The translations under genes were made by a program, and so were the position numbers. The notes below the pieces were generated by a model. That model saw nothing but the letters and a program-made list of their open reading frames with translations, did no database searches and was not told the DNA's origin. Below, piece after piece: positions 1 to 12,900 of a stretch of 64,000 bases of DNA (position 1 is the stretch's first letter; every line of letters starts with the position of its first letter). The stretch is from contig JAKCWW010000294.1 in NCBI GenBank assembly GCA_026260175.1, positions 31,410 through 95,409 of the forward strand, written 5' to 3'. This DNA is from Reticulitermes lucifugus (lineage: Eukaryota; Arthropoda; Insecta; Blattodea; Rhinotermitidae).

Positions 1-196
1 GTCAGCTATGTTCGGTCAGGGTATTGGATCCAGTACTTCTTTTACGTGGTTTTACTTCATATTAGTTTTGTTACCTTAGTGTTTGTCTTGTGTATTTGTA
101 CTGTTTTGTGTTGTGCTTTGGTGCTGGCTTTTTTATTGGCTCTTGTTGTTGTTAAGTCTGCACGTTAATAAATACCCATTGAATTGAACTGAATTA
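1..196 (+). repeat. LINE-like 3' end, copy 1 of a tandem pair
   Basis: The block ends in an AATAAA-bearing stretch followed by a GAATT-type pentamer tail (GAATTGAACTGAATT). A pentamer tail of this kind is typical of the 3' end of some non-LTR retrotransposons. A second, similar copy follows directly. No reading frame is preserved. The clade cannot be named from 200 bp. Confidence 0.5.
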
Positions 197-213
197 GTAA
201 TAAATCAAGTCAT

Positions 214-425
214 CTATGTTCTGTCAGGGTATTGGATTTCTGCCCCAGTACTTATTTACATTGTTTTATTACTTATTTATTTTGTTTCTTTAGTGTTTGT
301 CTTGTGTATTTGTACTGTTTTGTGTTTTATTAGTGCTTTTGTGCTGGCTTTGTAATTGGCACTTGTGCTGTTAAGTCTGCACGTTAATAAATACCCATTG
401 AATTGAATTGAATTGAATTATGTGA
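214..425 (+). repeat. LINE-like 3' end, copy 2 of a tandem pair
   Basis: It repeats the preceding block (same CTATGTTC-GTCAGGGTATTGGAT start, same TGTCTTGTGTATTTGTACTG core and GTTAAGTCTGCACG near the end) and carries a longer pure GAATT pentamer tail. The two copies differ by small insertions, so the pair is either an old tandem duplication or a second insertion into the tail of the first. Confidence 0.5.
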
Positions 426-1789
426 TGGGCTCTAAAAGCTGATATGTAAGGAATGATAATGAGGAATACATGTAGCAATAAGTAAAGAGGAACCCAAGGA
501 GAGGAAATTCCAAAGAAACGTCCTGTGCCACATGCCACTTAAGAGGGCAGTACAAATGCACATTAATACTAGACGTGACTGATATTTTGAACACTGTTCA
601 TTGTTTCAGGCTAAGAACCCACAATGTTTCACAGAATGACCCTGTCACCATCTTCATATGGGAAAGGCAGAGGGAAAACCTACTCTTGTGGGCCCTTCAG
701 AAAGAGCTAGTTTCTATCACCAGACCAGTGACAGGGCCCAAAAAGTAGGTTATCCCTCTTCGTTTTCCACCTGCAGACAGAGATGGATCCATTCTCCAAA
801 ATGCCATCATTCTTTTTAGCCTCAAACAACTGATAAAGTCCAAATATCAGTCACATCTATTACCATATGCCATTGTGACAATCCTTAAAGTTGAACCACA
901 TTTATACTGATATCATAAATGCTGTCTACATATACCTCATCTAATTTTTTTTTGCAAACAATTCATAGACTTTTACATAATTTCTGTGAAAATTTGTTTG
1001 CTGCTGCATATGTGTAAGAAACAGGTTATCAGGGAATGGCACATAAAAACATACAGGAAATACAAAGAATGAAACATTTAATTCAAAGAAATGTTTGCAG
1101 ATGTCTGAGGCCCAGTGTGAATAAACCAGCAATTTGCAACAGCCTTGGTACACATACATAAAAATTGTGTAGCTCTTGTTTCACAAAACTCCAATTTGCT
1201 ATTGTGAACTAAACAAGACTGTAAAGTACACAGCATAGTATTGTGTTCATTTTACTGAATACCACTTGTTCAAGATAAAGGATAATTTTATTACTGTTTA
1301 CTTATAATGTGAGGCAAGTCATATAACCAGAGATACTGGCAATGTTTACCATGCATTGTACCAGCACAGAAAGTAAGTTATTCACCTCTGCCTAATCTGG
1401 AATTTTACCAAATAATCAGTAAGTCACGAAATGATTACGTAGGTTATATAAACAAACATCATGTATAAGTTAATTCCTGATAAAATGCTTGCAAGAATAA
1501 AACTTGGTATACATGTATGAAAATGGGGTACAAACAATTTTTACCAGCCACAGAACTCTCACTATGTAGAAAGTAGGAAGAAATAACATCATCAAAAACT
1601 GTTGGTAACATACATCCTACTACCATGAATGGGTGCATTACTGAAAGACAGTGGGAATGACAAGTACTTGTAAGACATATCAGATACAAATACTGTTTAA
1701 AATGGGATAAGTTACAGTACAGTGAAGGTAAAACTGACAACTGTATGCCTTGAAGGCATCAGAGACACTGCTGTCATAACGCTCCGCAG
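426..1789. other. Non-coding stretch within the BRAP locus
   Basis: I see no supported exon here. The short minus-strand frames at 941-1159 and 1459-1740 have no domain or splice support. As the BRAP gene runs off the low end of the window on the minus strand, this is most likely BRAP intron. Confidence 0.5.
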
Positions 1790-1856
1790 ATTATAGACCT
1801 AAGTGCTAGATGAGGTGAGAATCAGCTTCATGCCCCAATTTCTTCAGTCCAGACAG
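1790..1856 (-). repeat. SINE fragment (family A, 3' part)
   Basis: Read on the minus strand it has the GGGCATGAAGCTGA...CTAGCACTTA stretch that also occurs in the longer family A copies near 13.3, 43.2 and 46.8 kb. Confidence 0.45.
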
Positions 1857-1891
1857 ATTCAATACTATACACCATACAAGAGACTAAATAG

Positions 1892-2051
1892 TTTAAGTCA
1901 AAAACCAACACATGCACAAGATAATTAACAGGTATAAAATGTATTTGGGTTGTAAATACATTTTATACTTGTTAATTATCTTGTGCATGTGCTGGTTTTT
2001 GACTTAAACTCATGATAAAATGCACGGTACATACAACTTAAAAAAAAAAAA
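1892..2051 (+). mobile_element. Poly(A)-tailed hairpin retroposon with target-site duplication
   Basis: Two arms of about 55 bp (from 1892 and ending at 2009) are near-perfect inverted copies around a small loop. The right arm continues for about 30 unique bases into a run of 12 A. The 11-bp word AGACTAAATAG sits directly before (1881-1891) and directly after (2052-2062) the unit. A poly(A) tail plus a target-site duplication shows LINE-machinery insertion. The inverted 5' arm suggests snap-back or twin priming during reverse transcription. Confidence 0.7.
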
Positions 2052-2074
2052 AGACTAAATAGTCTGGGCACAAT

Positions 2075-2176
2075 GGTGAAAAGAAAAATCCCTGCCCCTG
2101 CAAACAATCAATCCCAACCATTCAGTCCAGAGCCAGTTGCTTTTCTAACTGAGATATCCAGGCTCAATTACGGTGT
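2075..2176 (-). repeat. tRNA-derived SINE fragment
   Basis: On the minus strand there is an A-box-like stretch (ATCTCAGTTAGAAAAGCA) and, at normal tRNA spacing, a B-box-like GGTTGGGATTGATT. It has the layout of a tRNA head but is too diverged to be a functional tRNA gene. It lies about 150 bp beyond the last visible BRAP exon. Confidence 0.45.
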
Positions 2177-2321
2177 GGGCTATACAAATATTTATATAAA
2201 ACTGTTAACAGGAAACCCACAACAATATTCTGCAAATTACTTTAAATTCACTTTCATAGTTACAAGACCTTAACTGCATGCATGCTAATACCTACCTATT
2301 ATTAATAAATGGAGTACTTAC

Positions 2322-5300
2322 TCATATGCGTGGCCCTTCACGTACCGACCACAGCCCACATGTCCACATATGAGGCAAATCCACAACGAATCAGCAGAAT
2401 GGCATTCAAAACAACGGTTATCAGCAACCAATTCTGGAGTCTGGACATAACGACACACAGGACAACTGAAAAAGATATCACTATGATAACACGATATGAA
2501 AATGAAAGTACTGGTTGTTCAGAAAGTCACCCTAGAATATTAGGAGTCATTATTTTCTTAACCACTACACAAATTTAAACAAGGGGAACAAATAAGAGGC
2601 AATAAAATGTTGAACAACAGGTAAAACAAAAAATGTTAATGCCACTGCAAAATAATATGCATTCCTATGTTCAAATTTAAATTTACCTGAAGAATGGATG
2701 TTGCCAGACATCAGTCAGATGGGGTTCCTACCATGAGACAGTCAAAATGTTTGTATATTATTGAGAATGTCCTATTTTAATGACCTGGAAAAGCCTGGGG
2801 CATTTGGCATCCCAAATCATGTCAATGTCCCTCCTCAACATGTTGCTAGAATCTTTCTACACATCATCATCAAGCTGTCATGTCATGTCTTCCATGCACC
2901 ACCACATCTTGCAGCAAATGACTTACTGTTGTTCTGACAATGAAGGACTTCATGCCAGGAAACTTTCAACTCAAAATCAAGCAGGTAGTGACATTTACCA
3001 GTGGATTAAACATTCCCCTTAAGAATGGTTTGTCGCAGCCTTAATGAGAATAAAGAAATAGAAAATGGAACTCCTCTGGTAATCTGCTGAAGAATAATGC
3101 AAGTTTTATTCCTGTAAAAAGCATAAATTCTGATTTGTAAATCCTGAGAAATTATTTAAATACACCATATAAAATGATTACCTTATATCACCCCATTTTG
3201 CAAGGCAGCTGCTGTGGAAAGAGTGATTACACAGAATTGTCAAAATCCCATCCACAGATTCATCCATGCGTTCCAAACACACAGGACACGTCGGAAGTTC
3301 TGTATGAGCTACGGGGGCCACAGATCCTCCTTCACGAAGAAGTTCAACACATGATACGAATACCAGATGGCAGCAACAGTCTGGTTCAAGGGAGTTAAAA
3401 GGGACACCGTTGAAAGTGGAATAGAACTCAGATGCAGACAGCTACAAAAAATAAAACAATAACAGTTGCAAAACTTTAAAACATAACATACAAATATCAC
3501 ACACAAAATCTGTGGTCTTCTGGGTAATTACACGGCATCGTGTGGTAATTACCACATGACGCCGTGTAATTACCCAGAAGACCACAGATTTCATCAACAT
3601 CGCGGCGTAAGCCTGAAATCAAGGTTATCACACACAAATTTCATCACATTTTTGTCCTGTACAAGTCACAGATATTGTAACTGGCCTGAATGAAAAACAT
3701 GACCTTTTATCATTCCAGTATTTATAACATCTTGGGTGAAAAGGGGTCATCTGAAAGGCACAGAAAATTCATAAAAAACACAGCATTCACACAGAAATGT
3801 CATACATAAGCTGGCATCAGTGTGAGACAACTGAATATCACAATGTTCAATAGTCTGGGTAAACTACACACACTAAGTGAACAACCACTTTTTTATGTGT
3901 GATTGGCTTTCACGATTACATTATGCAAGTTAAACAAATGGATGGATGATAAAATTCAATGTATAAAAAGCCTCCATAAGTTACAACTCTACTGACTTCA
4001 ATTCTATTAAACTTAATGCAAGAAGTACTTCTATCTGGTTCTACTTGTATATCTAATTTCCTGTCACAGACATCTTCAAATTATATCAACAGCCTCAGTA
4101 TCTGCATAAAACTCTGTCAGGTCAAGCAACCTTCTCAGATGCACATGCATGTTAACAACAATATTCTGGTTACATTTAAATGTAACTACACTTTCCTCTG
4201 TACAAGAATTCTGACATTTCAATCATACTGGAATGCAAAATTACAGAAAATCATGAAAAGTAATAGCCTGTACAAACTACGAAGTTCATCTAAAACTGGG
4301 TCTTTATTTCCTGTTTCCAGTATATTGGGGTACGTGGGGGAGGGTGAAAAACTGCTGCTCTTTCGTAACTCACTCCAGGGACCACTCCCCAGCTTGTACA
4401 CTTAATAATAAATAAATCAGCTGGAGCAGGGGGCTAACCACCTTACATGGAACCTGCAGGGTCATCATCTTGTTCACAACAGCCTGCTACAAGCTCCTAT
4501 CATGAGCCAAATCAATCCAAACTATTCTTCTTGCACTTTTTCTTTAATATCCACATTACTATTGTTCTCCAATCTACACCTGATTCTTTCAAGTAGTCTC
4601 CTTCCTTCAGGTCTGGTGACCAACATTTAGTACTCATTTCTCATCTCTCTCACATGTGTTATATGCCCTGCACATCACTCTGTAAACTGATACTATTTAA
4701 ATTAGCGAAAGAGTAAAAGTAGGTGGAAAAAGTCAAGTCAACCTCATGAGGTAGCTATTTGGCCTTCCACTATGCCCAAACAGTCAGGCCTTTTATTAGT
4801 ACATAAAGGGGTCAGGTGTTGCTTTTTTTTTTAATCAAAAACAATTTCCAAGCAGATTAATTGGAGAGAGGAAGAATCAAATTTAAAGGATATTGATTAT
4901 TACACACATGACTACGGAATGTCAACAAAGCCATGTAACGATTTGGAGACCCATCTCTGATGATACGAAGGTGCTGAATATCACCATGGCATGCAGCAGT
5001 GAATGTAAGAAGGTCATGACACGTCATAGTTGCCGGAACTGCTAGGATACACACAGTCTGGCTTCTCTGGGCAGCTCTGTCCATTGGTGTTAGCTCACTG
5101 GAACACAACAGAAGTCAAGACTTACTTCCACAAATAGCTCCATAATTTTATTACCTGTAGTCTGCCTTCATAATTTTGTGTAGCAAAACAGACTTATAGC
5201 ATCATTATGTCCATAAAGTTATCCTCGTAACTAAGTGGCACAACATGACAGTATACAGAGGAAACGCAGGTAAATATCCACACATTCTACACTTTGTCAC

Positions 5301-7999
5301 TTCATCACAGTGGGTGATCAGGTTCATGCTTGGGCCATTTTGGTCACGTAGAAAAAAGCCTTGGTACAAGGTGGACAGGAAATCAGGTAAAACCACGGGC
5401 CATTTAATCATACTGGAAAAGAAATACTCGCTCTGGTACCCACACTTACCATTTCTTCACATAAACTGGTGCAGAAAACTTCAATATTTCTGTCAGTACA
5501 TATATCCTCATGGTTTGTCAATGTTAATAGCATTTCACCTGAAGGTGATGACACATTTCCTTCAATCCATTCCAGCAGCAGGCATCATGAACTAGCCACA
5601 TCAGTGGGGTGTATGAAGATGCTTTTGAATGGGGCAGAAGTGACTGAAAGTGTGTGTAACTTAGACGATACTCAATTTAGTGACAGCAGTGAGTAGCAGT
5701 GATCACGAAACCGACGATGTGGGCTAAAAGTATATTCGGCCTGCATACTACAATAACTTCCATAAGTTTCCTTAGTACATGTCACTTACTCTTCTTTATA
5801 TAAATGAAGAATGCCCTTGGTAACTTCAACAAAAGGATTTCCAGAAATGAAATTTATCTGCTCCCTGCCTTTGACACCAGGATCCATGCAGTCAGGCTCA
5901 CATGACCGTCGGGATTTGGGATCTGCTGAGAAAGAAAAATAAAATTTTTGTTGAGATCCTCCACCCTTCTAGGATAGTTGGCAGGGTCAAGTCGTAGTTA
6001 GTTGCCGACGTTTTGGGACAACCTACCGATCCCATCTTCAAGGGTCAAAAAACCCAGGTCTTCTTGGACTACTTGACTCTTGAAGATGGGACTGATTGGT
6101 TGTCCCAAGATATCGGCAACTAACTACCAATCTACGTTGCATAACATCCCAGAAGAGCAAAAATCTGATTCACACTGCGGCAGAAGCCTGAAATCATGAA
6201 ACATTTTTGTTAATTAATAGTGGATGGTGCATTCCAGTTCTCAGTGTGCACCAGAAAGAAACAATACTATTCACTCTGTATAGAATTGGGAAGGTGAGAG
6301 CATAAGCAAAATGTCTTGTTTTACACAATCTAAATGATATTTAGTGAGTTCAAACAGAGATGCAAGGTATATTTCACTCTTGTCAGTAATTACGGTCACA
6401 ACCAACATATATATTTTTGACACATTAGGCTACCGGTTTCAGCTCTATAGAGCCATCATCAGGTCTGTACAAAACTATGAAAGTCAAACTCTATACATTT
6501 AGTAAAAGGAATCCCCTGATTTTAAAAATAGATAACAAAAAGCAGTTCATAAGAAAACTGAAAAATTGATTACTAGCCCAATCATTTTATTCTGTAAATG
6601 AATTTCTGAACTATAGCCATGATTTACAAGAAAATGATTATGCACAATAGATTTCATGTCACATATATAATTGTTTTTATAGTGTAATGGAAATTGATTT
6701 TAGAGGCCACATATACATATGACGATTGATTAATGTATGTGAATGTGTATGTGTTGTCATGACTGCTGATTAATTCACCATATCTAATTATAAGTGTTTT
6801 GTATATATGATATGACACGATTGCTAAGCAGTCAAGCTTACAAATTATACGTGTTGTGTTGTGTGGTGTACTGTGTGTTGTGTTGTATTTTTATAGTGGT
6901 GATGTATTTATGTTGTATTCTATTGCTTTATACTATTGTGTCGCATTGACGGGTTTTATATTCAGAGCCGTGAGGCAAATTTGATGAATCTATGAAACAA
7001 CATATGTAAATAAATAAATAAAATGTACAGTTGTTTGTAGCCAGTCTATTACAGGTAAAGACTGGAAATTTGTTAATATCAGATTTGCTTCTGTAAATCA
7101 GTAAATGAAATGTAACTTTGAGCTGTCACCTAGCCCCACAAATATCAGTCAATAACATCCAACCTCAAACTGTAATATTGCTACTGTAAATATTTTTGTT
7201 GTGGTTCATCATGTCCCCTATGTCTGGTTTAACCACACATCTATGATATCATGACTTGACCTGTGAGAGTTATGCTGTCAGTACAGGTTTCATCATGTAA
7301 TAAGATGTGAAAAAATTCAGACACAAAACTTATTGTGGACAATCAGGAACCTTTATACTACACTTCCAATACTGTTATTATGAAAATACTTTGTTGAGAT
7401 GTCATACTTTACTTGGGATAAGCAGCACTACTAGCACCAAGCATTAGTAAGCTCAAAGTCTGTAAAAAGTGATATGTGGATGAATTACGAGTTATTAATC
7501 CTACTATGGCATACAGTGTGTGTCCTATCTCCAACAAAACTGTTAACAAGAATAAAAATCCACTTACCCACTCGAACAGTTGCCCACCCTACATACATTC
7601 GAGTTTAGTGAAACTCCAAACACAGGATCGAAATAAATTACAGAATGTGAATGCAAACCTTCAACAGTTGTCAGGGATAAAGTTGCAGAGTCTGTGCCTT
7701 CTGAACCAGGAATTAATCCACGAGGTCTCGTCTCCCCTTTATCACTCGAGTATGTCTCAATTGTAATATCACGCATTTCACGTCGTCCCCGGGCGGAACA
7801 AAAATTGTTACTTTCAACTGCCATGGCTCCACACTGCACTGAAAATGAATGCCCTCGAACATTCAACACAAACGTCATTCAATCTCACAATACGTAACAT
7901 ATAATAGCTTACAAACTCACCCGTTTGTTTTTCAGTCTCTACGGCCCACACATCATATAGCTCAATTCGAAATACACATAAAGATACAGGCACTGACAT
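2322..7999 (-). CDS. BRAP: BRCA1-associated protein (BRAP), 5' six exons; gene continues off the window
   Basis: Exons read 7999-7921, 7838-7568, 5925-5790, 5097-4908, 3441-3182 and 2465-2322, giving about 360 residues; the family is near 590. BRAP is a cytoplasmic RING E3 ligase that restrains Ras/MAPK signalling by holding KSR. Seen in order: the start [18 protein letters not shown], the conserved [12 protein letters not shown] block (exon 2), [17 protein letters not shown] (exon 3), the RRM-like BRAP2 domain with [16 protein letters not shown] and [18 protein letters not shown] (exon 4), then a RING-H2 finger ([17 protein letters not shown]) across exons 5-6, and the first half of a ZnF-UBP ([23 protein letters not shown]). 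Exons 3-6 join in phase. Exon 2 ends in phase 2 while exon 3 needs phase 1, so a small exon may be missed between them. I find no later exon below 2322, so the rest of the UBP finger and the coiled coil lie outside. Confidence 0.93.
3506..3624. mobile_element. Foldback MITE-like element in a BRAP intron
   Basis: A 31-bp arm (3506-3536) is inverted without mismatch at 3561-3591 around a 24-bp centre that itself contains GTGGTAATTACCAC. It is followed by CATCGCGGCGTAAGCCTGAAATCA, a tail shared with the other foldback copies in this window. Short non-coding inverted-repeat DNA of this kind is usually a MITE. Confidence 0.7.
5945..6196. mobile_element. Foldback MITE-like element in a BRAP intron
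   Basis: Two halves are inverted copies: GTTAGTTGCCGACGTTTTGG and ...ACCTACCGATCCCATCTTCA on the left, CTTGAAGATGGGACTGAT and GGCAACTAACTACCAATC on the right. It ends with GCGGCAGAAGCCTGAAATCA. Same family as the copies at 36.9 and 55.3 kb. Confidence 0.7.
6385..6500. mobile_element. Probable MITE arm with CATCATCAGGT motif
   Basis: The stretch CTACCGGTTTCAGCTCTATA followed by GAGCCATCATCAGGTCTGTA resembles the arm design of the longer palindromic element at 10.3 kb (GGCCATCTTCAGGTACTTG). Only one arm is recognised here. The following kilobase (to about 7560) is AT- and TG-rich intron with no exon that I can support. Confidence 0.35.
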
Positions 8000-9914
8000 C
8001 ACACAATATGGAAAACAACAAATACCTAACTTTTCCAGCAATGCTTTGCACTTGCAACAGCTGAAATTTTCCCGTACATACGCAACTGTCACTCATTGCA
8101 CAAAATGGTGTAGAATTAACACAACATAATACCTCTAATCCGTTCCGTGGTCAATGCAATACGGATTATAGATCATTTCTGGGGTGCACAGTGCGACATC
8201 TTCTAGGAATAGTTCTATTTTTACTTCCCACTAAGACATTGTTACGTATGTTTCATCTTACGTAAGATCTGAGGTTCCCAGAGCGGTGGAATGTTAAATA
8301 GTGCAGATCAAAGAATAGACAATCAGTATCCTTTTGTGACCTCATCTTCAAAACCTGTGCAGCGCGGGCATTATTTTTGGACTGATTAACCTGAGGATAA
8401 ATGAACTACGATCGTTCGAAACGTCGGTGACTGTTTCCAAATCTAAACGGCGTAACATCCCAAAAGGCCTGTATCCTCAAATCTTATGTACTACTCGTAC
8501 TTATTACATGAAATATTTCTTAAGTCCGAATTTGAATTATTTTCGTGTGGTTACACACTTGGTCAGATAAAAAATCCGCGGATTGGAATCCATCACGAGG
8601 AGCTAATAGTCGCTCGTCTAAACGGTATGAAATCTGATTATTAGTTAGAGCTCTTATCCATGTCTTTGCCGCGGATTTTGGTACTGCGTGTACAAGAAAC
8701 TACCACTATACTAACTGTGAGTCAGGCGAATTCATAACATTCTGCAGATTTTTCTTCTTTCAGTTTTTGCGTTGTTATTGTACTACACAAGAATGTCACA
8801 CGTGGCATTTTTAATTCTAATTGATCGACTAAAATTTCTCAGCACTGCTCATTTTTACTGTGTCCCGCTGTCTCTTCTTTGGTTTGTTCGCCCGAATAAC
8901 GTTTGATAAAGCTTGAATAATTAAAATCACTATCAGTCTCAACACAATTTTCATTAGCCAATCGAGTCTAATTTATCAAATAAACTACATGTTTCAACCT
9001 AAATTAGGTCATATCCGTTCAGAAGAGTGGCCTGTAAAAGGAAGTAGGTAATCCTTACTTTTAACATGCTGAAGTCTCTCTTGGGGGCAACAAACTCCTC
9101 TGAAACGTCTGTAACTGTATGCAAGTCTATACGGCGTCGTTTCCCAGAATACTTGAATCTTCGTGCTACAAGCACCTTCGTGTATCATAAAACGTCGGGG
9201 TTTGCATAAGCTAACTCTTTGCTTCTTGAGACAGCCTGTGCTTCATGGCGTGTCTGAAATATACTTTAGGGGTTCTTCTTGGAGATTTACCTATTAAAGT
9301 AAAAATATATAGGCTTTTGAAATCTGCCTGTCGAAATTAACTTCATCAAGGCCTACTGATCCCAGAGAAAGGCAATTCCCGTCCCTTTGTCACGATGGCG
9401 GAAACGTCTTACGTCATTACTCAGTTATTAAGGACACAGTAATATGAGTCAATTTAAGGTGTTTATGTATGGGTTTTTACATAGTCAATTAAAAAACTTG
9501 CATCGTGATGCAATACCATATCAATCGCGGACTAGAGACATCAGTTCAGTTCAGTTTATTTGCATTCCAATAAAATCTATATACAGGATAACAATCTACT
9601 GGATATAGAAACCGTCATAATAGATACAATGGAACAAATAAGAAATCGTAGAAGGAAGATGTATATATACAAATAGGACTTCTGTATTTGTGTTCTGCAG
9701 ATTTTGTACTTCTCTATTTCAACGTCAGAGGGCGGTTTTGTCACCATACTGACGAATAATCAGTCCGTGGTGGGTTGTTGGTCGATGCCAACGTACGTAC
9801 TGGACCAAGTCGTCCGTGACCGATGCACGGAAGTAAACAAACGGAAGGCGACGCGCGAAACATAAACCGGAGGAGAGACCTGAAAAACAAAACCACATAT
9901 AACAGCAAACTAAC
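8000..9914. other. Head-to-head intergenic region between BRAP and the ankyrin gene
   Basis: About 1.9 kb separates two divergent start codons. It contains one-arm copies of the foldback family (about 8385-8480 with TTCGAAACGTCGGTGACTG, and about 9085-9170 with CTGAAACGTCTGTAACTG) and a LINE-like tail at 9540. Promoter elements are not identifiable by eye. Confidence 0.5.
9540..9665 (-). repeat. LINE-like 3' end
   Basis: On the minus strand the sequence ends in GGAATGCAAATAAACTG followed by an AACTG-type pentamer tail. This is the same structural signature (AATAA plus pentamer repeats) as the pair at the start of the window. Confidence 0.4.
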
Positions 9915-12900
9915 ATGGAATTTAACATTCTGGGAGTACTGTAACACATTATTTTGCTTCATTATTATCTTATATCTGAAATAGAATTTAATCTTACGTA
10001 AGCATTGTATTCACTTCCTTTGTTGCTGCACTGTGTGTTATATTTTCTTCTCTATCTTGCAGAAAGTGGTATCAAATATAAACAACTGGTACGACTTCAC
10101 CAATATAGACAGTGTTTCAATAACTTTGGTTTTCATAACAATAATAACATTGTTCTGTATGGTGTACAACTTGCTTGCATTTCTCAAGGAGAAATGCTGT
10201 TCAGATGAAGGTACTGCTATTGTTTGAGACATGTCATAATTTAAGGTACATTTTGTAATATAAAAACATAATAAACGAACCGTCAATCACAACTACATTT
10301 TGACAGCTATTTAATGTCAAATGTACAAAAAGTTGCAGTCTTGCAAGGCCATCTTCAGGTACTTGCAATTATAAAAATAATCTGAGAAAATTTTAAGTAA
10401 CTCATAAATTCATAGGTAAGATTGAGATCTCATTCTTTTAGAAGAATGTGTGAAGTTTAAAAAGGTTTCATAATGTTCTTGATATATTTTAAACTACATG
10501 TATTCCTGTAAAAGCATGAGATCTTAATCTTACCTACGAATTCTTGTGTTATTTATAATTTTCTCAATATAATTTTATAATTGTACCTGATGATGACTTT
10601 GTAAGGCTGAAACATGTTGTATATTTGACATTATAATTATCAAAATTGAGCTGTGATTGACCACTCTTTTAGTATCTTCTTTACACATTGTGTCACAACG
10701 GGATGCGTAGACCAAATTTCACTTCATATTAGTTTGTGATATCATTTGCATTATTCATTGGAGAGTACTCAGAGATGTATGTTGAAGAAATTATATACTT
10801 AGCAGCATTTATAATTAAAGATAAGTATGTTGACATTTGTGCTTCGGATGGCAGGTAAGTTCTTTTTAATTACTTTTTTATTAAAATGTTAAAATTCAAG
10901 AGTTATTTTCTGGAACAATCCCCACTACAAAATGCATATGAAAATAGTGTTACTTTTATAATAACAACAAATAACAGAAAAATAATTCTAGGCAGTGTTG
11001 AATACCTTAGTCTGTGTGGTAGTGCCATACCAGACAACTAAAAATAGATGAATATACAAAGACCGTTTCCCATTGCAGTTTAATAAAAGCTATAATGTTT
11101 TCCTTGGAATCAGTTATAAGCAGAGTGTAATATGCCACGCCATTCTTTAGCATTATATCCACAAATTCATGGAAGTGTGTAGCTTCACTGATTGACTAGC
11201 CTGTGCACAAAGTATGCCTTTGAGTACATATCATCACTGAAAAAAAAAGAAGAGTATGGTTGCATTAGTACTGTAACCCAGACAGCAGCATTTCCACATA
11301 CATTTCCCTCTATACTAGAGTTTTCTGTTGGTTGTAGTTGCTACAGTATCAAAACGTCTAAGACTATGGTCTTCAGAAATGTGATTGTCCAGTTTGGTAG
11401 CTAGATATCAATGTTTGGAAGGAGCCTGCTATCTTCATCTTCATAGTGACACCGTGTAGTGTGGTAGATTGGTACCAACATTTCATAGCAAATTGTTGCT
11501 TTCATTTAGGGTAGACATTCCCATTCATGACATACTTTTCTGAAAGTTTATGTTCACGTCTATGAAGTCAATATAAGATACAAACTTTGTCTTCTGAGAC
11601 CAGTTATTGGAAGCTAAAGTTAAAGCCTGCAGAAAAGTGCTCTAACATACGAGGATAAAATTGAACTATAAGCTTTCCCCCAAAATGAATGCTCATCCAA
11701 TTGCCAATTTCTAATAGATATTTTGCACCAATAATCTTCATATTTCCATTTTGTCTTCATGAGGTGCTGATATTTTGAAACATGAATGGTTCTTCAGTAA
11801 GCTATGACGTTAAAATATGGTAATTATTGTATTGTATTTTATTTTCATTCTACAAATCCAAAGGGTTACAAAACCACTGGATATAAAATATGTCAGAAAA
11901 GTACAATATAAAGCATAAATATACAAGAAAATAATGTAAAACACATAAATATAATGAGGGCCCCAGACAAGCACAACATGATACACAAGTGCGGATGCAA
12001 TACACATATGTAAGAGACTTCAAAGTCAGCACGTGAGCAATAGTGTGATAAGACAAAAGGAGCCGGATGTCTGAAAAAAACAGATAAATGTATCTAAGTC
12101 CGAGTGGTACATCACAGTTTAATAAATATATAGTAGAAGCATTAAATACTAAAGTAAATAAGAATCTGCTCATGTTAAGTAATCACTAAATAAAAATTAA
12201 AGGAAACTTGCAAAATACAGAGAATACATTAATTAATTAAATTACAGAATTACTATGATGCTGAGTAAATTATAAAGCATTGAATAAATACAGTAACCTA
12301 ATAGATCATTAGATTATATTATTATAGATTATGGAGAAAGCATGAAGACAGACATATCACCTCAATTGTTGATGGTTTACTGGAAAGATTAACACATGTA
12401 AAAACTTTAGGAAAGACAGTATAATGGATTTAGGCTCAACTGCTTATAATGAACCTTCCAGGTCTGGAGTCTTCACCTGAATCCAGTATTTCTACAGCAC
12501 AGTGTAGCACCAAAATAGAAGGAAATAAACAGCCAGTGCCCAGGGATTCAGCTGGATATGCTGACAAAATTCAAGATATTCACCTTTATGCAGCTGTATG
12601 TAACTGAAGTGATAAGTAATTTTAACCTTCTTTTCTATGACTTAAATCACATTCTGTCGAAACCTAAGAAAACATAACTACAAAAAAAAAAAATTGGCAC
12701 TTCACATAAAATATAGCTTGACAGTATCCATAAAATTTATTTCAAACCTTTTATATAATGTACAAATTTAGTGAAATACAGTGAAAGAGATTATGTATCA
12801 GTATGTAACGTAGAAATGTGTACTATTATGATTATCACTTCCTGGATGTGATGCCCTGTACTTTGGGACCACGCTACATGGCATCGCATTCCAGAACACA

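Noticed and set aside
10005-10208. A plus-strand frame overlapping ankyrin gene exon 2 (MYSLPLLLH...)
   Set aside because: It is a shifted reading of the same exon; the other frame continues in phase into later exons.
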